Of a stretch of 5,230 nt of DNA, positions 1-4,911 are shown piece after piece. Source of the stretch: Thermoflexales bacterium. GTDB lineage: Bacteria; Chloroflexota; Anaerolineae; Fen-1058. The notes under the pieces are model-generated. The model was not told the DNA's origin, did no database searches, and saw only the letters and a list, made by a program, of their open reading frames with translations. How positions within the stretch are numbered: position 1 is the first letter of the stretch; every line of letters starts with the position of its first letter. Location: NCBI GenBank assembly GCA_030834835.1, contig JAUQXD010000439.1, positions 1 through 5,230 of the forward strand, read 5' to 3'. The translations under genes were made by a program, and so were the position numbers.

Positions 1-1
1 T

Positions 2-1513
2 TCCAGCCTGCTGCTCTGGTTCGCGGTTTTGGCGCTGATCGTTGTTTACGCAACACGCACCACGCAACACGCCTCATTGCTCATTCTCACTGCCACACTT
101 GAACTCTTCTTCGCCACCCGCGCTTTGCCCTACAACTCGCGCCCGACCGCGCCCGATGCCCTGACGAATCTGCGACCGGCGATCACGGCGTTGCAGGCGG
201 GCGCGCACGGGGGCGCGCAAGATCACATGCCGCCCGATCGGTTTCTCTCAATCTCAAAGATTCAGTTTGATCCCGGCGACACGGCGGAACTGAAATCGAT
301 CTACAGCGATCAGTTATCCGAGAAAGCCTTCTATGATCTGATCGTGGCGACAAAAGCGAAAGAAGTTATCGCGCCCAACCTCTCGATGTTTTATCGTGTG
401 CCGTCGGTCGATGGCTATGACGGCGGCGTGCTGCCGCTGCGGAACTACATCGCCTTTCAACGGCTGCTGCTCGATCCGAGTCTGATTCAAACGGATGGCC
501 GCCTGCGCGAACAACTCACCGCGATTCCCGATGCGCGTTGGCTGAGCCTGATGAATGCCCGCTTTATCCTCACCGACAAGGTGGGCGATCAATGGTATGA
601 CGGTGTGTTATATGATCTCCAATTCACCACGCGCCTCGAGGCTGAGCAGAGCGCGGCCACCGATCAGCTACCGTCTTTTAAGGGTGATGCGTTGGGTGTG
701 GTGTATGCGGATGCCGTCACCGGCGGCGCAAACGCCGGGACACTCGCACAGATTGAGATCACGTTTGAGGACGACTCGATTCAAACGCGCCCGTTGGTCG
801 ATCTGCCGCTGGAAGTGAAAGACGGCCTGTCCGCAACGCGCGTAGCGTGGGTCGAGCGGCGGGGCGTGAAGGCGGTTCGCATCGTGGGTGAGGCAGGAGT
901 GACCCTTCGCGGTCTGGCGCTGATCGATCAGGCCAGCGGCGCGTTTCAGTCCTTTGTCATCGCACCGCAGGGCCGCTTCCGCGTGGCGTATTCCGGCGAC
1001 GTGAAGATCTACGAGAACGTCGATGCCCTGCCGCGTGCCTTCATGGTTTACAGCGCGATCACGCTACCGACAGATGATGAAATCGTGCAGTCCATGCCTG
1101 ACGGCCGCTTCGATCCGGCGCGGACTGTCATGCTGCCCGGCGGCTATGGTTTCTGGCATCCCGACCAACCAGCGCGTCCCGCTGATCCGCCGCCACACAT
1201 TGTGACCTATGAACCGGAGCACATCAGTCTGGAAGTTCAGGCGGCGAGCGAAGGCTATTTGGTTTTGACGGACACGTATTATCCCGGTTGGATCGCCACG
1301 GTTGATGGACAGCAGACGCCGATCGAGCGGGCCGACGTGCTGTTCCGCGCCGTGAAAGTGCCCGCGGGATCGCATCGCGTGGAGTTTCGCTATGAGCCGC
1401 AGTCGTTTGCCATCGGCGCAGTGATTTCAATCGGGGCGTGGGTGGCGCTGTTGATTGTGGCTGTGCTCAACAGCGTTCGCGCGCGCGTGACCGCGCGGCG
1501 GCGTGTGCTATAA
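2..1513 (+). CDS. YfhO-family membrane protein, C-terminal part (5' end cut by window edge)
   Basis: The reading frame is open from base 2 to the TAA at 1511-1513 and gives 503 visible residues; the true start lies upstream. YfhO-family proteins are usually about 800-900 residues: many membrane helices, then an extracytoplasmic beta-rich region and a final helix. In Gram-positive bacteria they are linked to glycosylation of cell-wall polymers. Visible here are two hydrophobic segments (about residues 1-16 and 24-40), a long soluble region, and a last helix at about 468-489 followed by an Arg-rich tail (inside-positive). The strongest family signature is near residues 424-460: LTDTYYPGWIATVDG, then a Glu-Arg-Ala-Asp segment and PAGSHRVEFRYEP, as in other YfhO C-termini. 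Residues 225-318 look like an additional beta domain. The loop at about residues 16-23 (YATRTTQHA) is encoded by a repeat tract. The substrate is unknown. Family confidence is high; the role is inferred. No terminator separates it from scpB. Confidence 0.85.
   Translation, partial: SSLLLWFAVLALIVVYATRTTQHASLLILTATLELFFATRALPYNSRPTAPDALTNLRPAITALQAGAHGGAQDHMPPDRFLSISKIQFDPGDTAELKSIYSDQLSEKAFYDLIVATKAKEVIAPNLSMFYRVPSVDGYDGGVLPLRNYIAFQRLLLDPSLIQTDGRLREQLTAIPDARWLSLMNARFILTDKVGDQWYDGVLYDLQFTTRLEAEQSAATDQLPSFKGDALGVVYADAVTGGANAGTLAQIEITFEDDSIQTRPLVDLPLEVKDGLSATRVAWVERRGVKAVRIVGEAGVTLRGLALIDQASGAFQSFVIAPQGRFRVAYSGDVKIYENVDALPRAFMVYSAITLPTDDEIVQSMPDGRFDPARTVMLPGGYGFWHPDQPARPADPPPHIVTYEPEHISLEVQAASEGYLVLTDTYYPGWIATVDGQQTPIERADVLFRAVKVPAGSHRVEFRYEPQSFAIGAVISIGAWVALLIVAVLNSVRARVTARRRVL
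46..72. repeat. acgcaacacgc-type repeat tract, copy 1 (inside the YfhO gene)
   Basis: Two near-tandem acgcaacacgc units lie at 48-58 and 62-72, separated by acc. Base for base, 46-60 equals 2538-2552. Read in the YfhO frame the tract encodes roughly VYATRTTQHA, a polar stretch between two hydrophobic segments, where an extra loop could be tolerated. Confidence 0.6.
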
Positions 1514-1514
1514 T
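1487..1514 (+). promoter_or_regulatory. Candidate extended -10 promoter for scpB
   Basis: TATAAT at 1509-1514 matches the sigma-70 type -10 consensus exactly and is preceded by TGC, giving the extended -10 form TGnTATAAT. A weak -35 candidate, GTGACC (1487-1492), lies 16 bases upstream. The -10 overlaps the last codons of the YfhO gene (CTA TAA). The predicted transcript start would be near 1521, leaving a leader of about 10 bases to the ATG at 1531 or about 31 to the ATG at 1552. The TATAAT match is seen directly; promoter activity is inferred. Confidence 0.5.
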
Positions 1515-1520
1515 CCTCCG

Positions 1521-1555
1521 ACAATTCTCAATGCATAATGCACAATTCACAATGA
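1521..1555. repeat. A+T-rich simple tract at the scpB start
   Basis: This short stretch is far richer in A and T than its surroundings and consists of degenerate short units. ACAATTC occurs at 1521-1527 and again at 1542-1548 (21-base period), with AATGCA/AATGCA-like units between them. It supplies both possible ATG starts of scpB and encodes the residues MHNAQFTM. It looks like an inserted or expanded low-complexity tract rather than conserved coding sequence. The extent is judged by eye. Confidence 0.45.
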
Positions 1556-2496
1556 CAGACATACCCGAAGTTGAAGAACCTAAATCGAAGAGCAAAAACC
1601 AGAAGTCGGAAATCGGCGTTGAATTGCCGCTGCCGCTGACGGCGATGGTGGAAGCGCTGCTGTTCGTGTCCAGTGAGCCGGTGCCCGTGCAGCAGATCGC
1701 GGAGGCGCTCAACTTCAAAGTCGACGCGATCGAGCAGGCGCTGATCGAACTGCGCGACGGGACGGAAGGCGTGTCGCGCGGTCTGCGTTTGCAGCGCAAG
1801 GGCGACAAGGTGCAGCTGACCACGCATCCCGAATGCGCGCCCTACATCGAGCGGTTCCTCGGTCTCGATCTGACCAGCCGTCTGTCGAAGCCCGCGCTGG
1901 AGACGCTGTCGATCATCGCGTATCAACAGCCGGTGACGCGCGCGCAGATCGAGCAGGTGCGCGGCGTGAACTGCGACGGCGTGCTGGCGAACCTGTTGAA
2001 TAAAGGCTTGATCGAGGAAGTGGGACGGCTGGAGACGGCGGGACGGCCCATTCAATACGGCACGACGTTTGCTTTCTTGCAGCACTTTGGCCTGCGCGGG
2101 CTGGACGATATGCCGCAGTTGCAGCCGATCGAGGCCGCCGCGTTGGAAGCGATGACGACGCGGCCCGATGAGCCGGTAGTGGTAGCCGACGCGCAGATGG
2201 CGGAAACGAAGACGGATGACGGCGGACCGAAGACGGCTGAAACGCCTGCGCCGCCGACGATCCGTGAGACCCAGTTGGAACTGGTAGCCGATGAACCATC
2301 GGTTGCCGAAGAAGCAGCAATGGCTGATGAAACATCAGCGGCCGCTGAGGCGGCGGACAAAGCTGCCGAGATCGAACAATCGGGTGGTAACGAGCCGCCA
2401 CCTGTGACTGAGGTCAACGAGGCGACTGACGGTTCATCTCCGCTGGTTGAAGTCAACGAGGCCGCTGTCACCGATCCAATCGAATCTGCTGAATGA
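1531..2496 (+). CDS. scpB: ScpB, segregation and condensation protein B
   Basis: ScpB dimers join the ScpA kleisin and SMC to form the bacterial condensin that compacts and segregates the chromosome in the cytoplasm. Numbered from ATG 1531 (321 residues), residues 36-110 form the first winged-helix domain (AMVEALLFVSSEPVPVQQIA) and 118-195 the second. The second holds the strongest family blocks: LETLSIIAYQQPVTRAQIE, VRGVNCDGVL, NKGLIEEVGR and AGRPIQYGTT. Typical ScpB proteins are about 180-200 residues. This one adds about 124 residues (198-321) rich in Ala, Glu, Asp, Thr and Pro, with internal repeats, probably disordered. The start is uncertain. ATG 1531 and ATG 1552 (314 residues) both fit the candidate promoter and neither has a clear Shine-Dalgarno; GTG 1438 would run deep into the YfhO gene and is unlikely. 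The first ~30 residues are low-complexity and lie outside the family core. No scpA is adjacent in the window. Function confidence is high, start moderate. Confidence 0.93.
   Translation: MHNAQFTMTDIPEVEEPKSKSKNQKSEIGVELPLPLTAMVEALLFVSSEPVPVQQIAEALNFKVDAIEQALIELRDGTEGVSRGLRLQRKGDKVQLTTHPECAPYIERFLGLDLTSRLSKPALETLSIIAYQQPVTRAQIEQVRGVNCDGVLANLLNKGLIEEVGRLETAGRPIQYGTTFAFLQHFGLRGLDDMPQLQPIEAAALEAMTTRPDEPVVVADAQMAETKTDDGGPKTAETPAPPTIRETQLELVADEPSVAEEAAMADETSAAAEAADKAAEIEQSGGNEPPPVTEVNEATDGSSPLVEVNEAAVTDPIESAE
2284..2355 (+). repeat. 36-bp tandem duplication in the scpB tail
   Basis: Bases 2284-2319 and 2320-2355 encode two 12-residue units in a row, VADEPSVAEEAA and MADETSAAAEAA. By hand the two DNA copies agree at 24 of 36 positions, which suggests an old, diverged tandem duplication. 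A second tail repeat is dispersed: EVNEA is encoded at 2410-2424 and again at 2449-2463. Confidence 0.55.
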
Positions 2497-2499
2497 ACT

Positions 2500-2531
2500 A
2501 AAAACGCCGCATCGAAAGATGCGGCGTTTTT
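2500..2531. terminator. Bidirectional intrinsic terminator between scpB and maeB
   Basis: The left arm 2500-2513 (aaaaacgccgcatc) pairs perfectly with 2518-2531 (gatgcggcgttttt) around a GAAA tetraloop at 2514-2517, a 14-bp stem with no mismatch. The G+C-rich core is flanked by A5 on one side and T5 on the other, so either strand yields a hairpin followed by a U run. It begins 4 bases after the scpB stop and ends 26 bases before the maeB stop, where one terminator would serve two convergent genes. Confidence 0.93.
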
Positions 2532-2556
2532 CACGCATTACGCAACACGCACTACG
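2532..2556. repeat. acgcaacacgc-type repeat tract, copy 2 (intergenic)
   Basis: The tract is built of degenerate units of the form cacgcattacg/caacacgcactacg and fills the space between the terminator stem and the maeB stop codon. Bases 2538-2552 (ttacgcaacacgcac) are identical to 46-60 inside the YfhO gene, and the match continues to 18 of 19 bases (2538-2556 against 46-64). Confidence 0.6.
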
Positions 2557-2557
2557 G

Positions 2558-4804
2558 CTACAAATTCCCCTGTGCGTCGATGGCCGCCACCGCCGCAATC
2601 GACACGATCTCATCCACATCGTCGCCGGCTTGCAGCACGTGCACGGGCGCGGCCACGCCCAGCAGAATCGGGCCGATCATCTCCGCGCCGCCTAAGCGGC
2701 CCATCAACTTGTAGGCCACGTTGGCCGCTTCCAGATTGGGGAACACTAGCACATTAGCGGCTCTCACTCTGCTGAACGGGAAGCGCTTTTCGACCAGTTC
2801 GGGCACGAGCGCCACATCGGCCTGCATCTCGCCATCGACTTCGAGATCGGGCCGGCGGATGCGCACCAGTTCGGTCGCGCGGCGCACCTTTTCCGACAGC
2901 GGATGTTTGACGCTGCCGAAGTTGCTGAACGACAACATCGCCACGCGCGGCGTCAGATCGAGTTTGAGCGCCAGATCGGCGGCCAGACTGGCGATCTCGG
3001 CGAGATCTTCGGAGGTCGGCTCAATGTTGACCGTCGCATCGGTGAAGATGTACACCTTATCTTTGACGATGACGATGTACGCGCCCGCTGCTTTCTTGAC
3101 GCCCGGCCGGGTATGAAAGATTTGCAGGGCAGGGCGGATCACTTCGGGGTATTCTTGTGTCAGGCCGGACACGCAGGCATCGGCGTCGCCCAGTTTGACC
3201 ATCATCATGCCAAAGCGGTTCGGCTCGCGGATGCGCAGCTGCGCCCGGCTCAGCGTGAGGCCGCGCCGCTGGCGCAGTTCATAATACGCTTGCGTGTACG
3301 TGGGCAAACGAAAGTCGGTGGCGGGATCGATCACTTCAGGTGAGAAGTGCAATCCAAGGTCCTGTACCTGTTGATTGATCTTCGCGGCATTGCCCAGCAG
3401 GATCGGGTAACCAATGCCTTCCTCGGCAATGTGCGCGGCGGCGCGCAGGATCACCGGCTCGTCGCCTTCCGGGAAGACGATGCGCTTGGGCGACGACCTG
3501 GCTTTGTTCATGATCGCGCGGCGCAAGCGCTGGCCGGAGCCCATCCGCGTGGCGAGTTGCTCGCGGTATTCGTCCAGATCGATCGTGCGGCGCGCCACGC
3601 CCGATCGCATCGCGGCCTCCGCCACGGCCGGTGACACCCACAACATCACGCGCGGATCGAGCGGTTTGGGGATGATGTAGTCGCGGCCATATTTCAGCGC
3701 TGTCAGGCCGTAGGCATTAAGCACCGAATCGGGAATGTCCTCGTGGGCCAACGCCGCCAGCGCTTTGGCCGCCGCCACTTTCATCTCCTCATTGATGGCG
3801 CACGCCTGCACATCGAGCGCACCGCGAAAGATGAAGGGAAAACCCAGCACGTTGTTGACCTGATTCGGGTAATCCGATCGGCCCGTACACACGATCGCGT
3901 CGGGGCGCGCGGCTTTGGCGACCTCAAATTTGATTTCGGGGTTCGGATTCGCCATCGCAAAAATGATCGGGCTGGGGCGCATCACTTTGATCATGTCGCC
4001 TGTGACGATATCAGCCACCGACAGGCCTACCAGCACATCGGCGTCCACCAGCGCTTCGGCCAGCGTGCCGGGTTGATCGCCCTGCGCGAATTTGGCCTTC
4101 TCCGGGAACATCTCGCGCTTGCGGCCATGATAGACCAGCCCGGCGATGTCCGTCATCCAGATGTTCTGGCGCGGCACGCCGATGCTGACAAACATATTGG
4201 CGGTGGCAATGGCCGCCGCGCCCGCACCCGAGAACACCACCTTGATCTGATCGATCTGTTTGCCCGTAACTTCCAGCACATTGAGCAAGGCCGCCGACGC
4301 GATGATGGCTGTGCCGTGCTGATCGTCGTGGAACACCGGGATGTCCAGTTGCTCTTGCAGCGTCTGCTCGATGAAGAAACATTCCGGCGATTTGATGTCT
4401 TCCAGATTGATGCCGCCAAACGTCGGTGCGATAGCCTTGACGACGCGAATGATTTCGTGTGGATCATGCGTGTCCACTTCGATGTCAAACACATCGACAT
4501 CGGCGAAGCGCTTGAACAGCACGCCCTTGCCTTCCATCACCGGCTTCGACGCCAGCGCGCCGCGATCGCCCAGCCCCAGAATGGCCGTGCCATTGCTGAT
4601 GACGGCGACCAGGTTGGCTTTGGCCGTCATCTCATACGCGGCTTCGGGCCGGCGCTCGATTTCCAGCACAACGTCGGCAACGCCCGGCGTGTACGCCAGC
4701 GATAGATCGCGCTGCGTGATCATCGGTTTGGTCGGCACGACCTCGATTTTGCCGGGGCGTCCGCGACGATGATATTCGAACGTTTCTTGAGCAGTGACAG
4801 CCAT
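2558..4804 (-). CDS. maeB: Malic enzyme with phosphotransacetylase-like C-terminal domain (MaeB type)
   Basis: Catalyses oxidative decarboxylation of L-malate to pyruvate and CO2 with NAD(P)+ in the cytoplasm, linking the TCA cycle to pyruvate, acetyl-CoA and NAD(P)H supply. The 748 residues match the usual MaeB length (about 750-760). The malic enzyme half (about 1-420) shows AYTPGVA with the catalytic Tyr38, SKPVMEGKGVLF with the catalytic Lys93, the metal-site segments GINLEDIKSPECF (131-143) and VFHDDQHGTA (157-166), the dinucleotide motif GAGAAA (193-198), ANPNPE (285-290) and QVNNVLGFPFIFRGALDV. The C-terminal half (about 425-748) is phosphotransacetylase-like (VFPEGDEP, FGSVKHP, NLEAANVAYKLMGRLGGAEM). 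It has HVLQAG (722-727) where active Pta enzymes carry NDLSRG, so it probably serves regulation or assembly, as acetyl-CoA binding does in characterised MaeB proteins. NAD versus NADP preference cannot be read reliably. Start: ATG 4804, supported by GAAAGGA five bases upstream. It is convergent with scpB and divergent from the ceramidase-like gene. Confidence 0.96.
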   Translation of the reverse strand: MAVTAQETFEYHRRGRPGKIEVVPTKPMITQRDLSLAYTPGVADVVLEIERRPEAAYEMTAKANLVAVISNGTAILGLGDRGALASKPVMEGKGVLFKRFADVDVFDIEVDTHDPHEIIRVVKAIAPTFGGINLEDIKSPECFFIEQTLQEQLDIPVFHDDQHGTAIIASAALLNVLEVTGKQIDQIKVVFSGAGAAAIATANMFVSIGVPRQNIWMTDIAGLVYHGRKREMFPEKAKFAQGDQPGTLAEALVDADVLVGLSVADIVTGDMIKVMRPSPIIFAMANPNPEIKFEVAKAARPDAIVCTGRSDYPNQVNNVLGFPFIFRGALDVQACAINEEMKVAAAKALAALAHEDIPDSVLNAYGLTALKYGRDYIIPKPLDPRVMLWVSPAVAEAAMRSGVARRTIDLDEYREQLATRMGSGQRLRRAIMNKARSSPKRIVFPEGDEPVILRAAAHIAEEGIGYPILLGNAAKINQQVQDLGLHFSPEVIDPATDFRLPTYTQAYYELRQRRGLTLSRAQLRIREPNRFGMMMVKLGDADACVSGLTQEYPEVIRPALQIFHTRPGVKKAAGAYIVIVKDKVYIFTDATVNIEPTSEDLAEIASLAADLALKLDLTPRVAMLSFSNFGSVKHPLSEKVRRATELVRIRRPDLEVDGEMQADVALVPELVEKRFPFSRVRAANVLVFPNLEAANVAYKLMGRLGGAEMIGPILLGVAAPVHVLQAGDDVDEIVSIAAVAAIDAQGNL

Positions 4805-4809
4805 GGGAG

Positions 4810-4816
4810 TCCTTTC
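4810..4816 (-). promoter_or_regulatory. Ribosome binding site of maeB
   Basis: On the minus strand the sequence before the ATG reads GAAAGGA, then CTCCC, then ATG. This purine-rich Shine-Dalgarno at normal spacing fixes the maeB start at 4804. Neither scpB nor the ceramidase-like gene has one as clear. Confidence 0.75.
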
Positions 4817-4819
4817 AGT

Positions 4820-4825
4820 TATAAT
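4820..4825 (+). promoter_or_regulatory. Possible divergent -10 box for the ceramidase-like gene
   Basis: A perfect TATAAT lies on the plus strand in the maeB leader. The nearest -35-like hexamer, GTGACA (4794-4799), is 20 bases away, longer than usual, and no extended -10 TG precedes it. If used, it would give a leader of about 80 bases to the ATG at 4912. The motif is seen; its use is speculative. Confidence 0.3.
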
Positions 4826-4843
4826 GCTAAGGATGGGGACTTT

Positions 4844-4872
4844 ATCGTACCGTGAGGCGCGGCTGGCGTCAA
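4844..4872 (-). promoter_or_regulatory. Candidate sigma-70-type promoter of maeB
   Basis: Read on the minus strand, a -35 element TTGACG (4872-4867) is followed by exactly 17 bases (4866-4850) and a -10 element TACGAT (4849-4844). These match five of six and four of six consensus bases, including the most conserved -10 positions. The start of transcription would be near 4837, giving a leader of about 33 bases containing the ribosome binding site. A second, closer box TATAAC (4823-4818) would place the start inside the ribosome binding site and is less likely. Confidence 0.55.
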
Positions 4873-4911
4873 CTGCCTAACCTCATGGCAGAATCGGCTT
4901 GAGTGTCATGT

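Noticed and set aside
1438..1530. Upstream GTG start for scpB at 1438
   Set aside because: It would overlap the YfhO gene by 76 bases and add Arg/Cys/Ala-rich residues that are simply its out-of-frame reading, with no ribosome binding site.
1528..2534. Long minus-strand open frames across scpB (1528-2085, 1913-2401, 2052-2534)
   Set aside because: Their products are low-complexity (Arg/Gln/His-rich or Ser/Ala-rich) and opposite a well-conserved ScpB core and its repetitive tail. One also reads through the terminator.
4562..4569. GCGATCGC, resembling the cyanobacterial HIP1 octamer
   Set aside because: I noticed only this one copy in the window, so it is better explained by the general GATC richness than by HIP1.
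3743..4705. 320-residue open frame on the plus strand antisense to maeB
   Set aside because: It lies wholly opposite highly conserved malic enzyme sequence. Its product is rich in His, Arg, Gln and Asp with no recognisable motif, as expected for an antisense shadow of G+C-rich codons.
4873..4891. CTGCC/GGCAG inverted repeat upstream of the ceramidase-like gene
   Set aside because: Only a 5-bp stem with a 9-base loop and no T run. This is too weak to call a terminator or operator.
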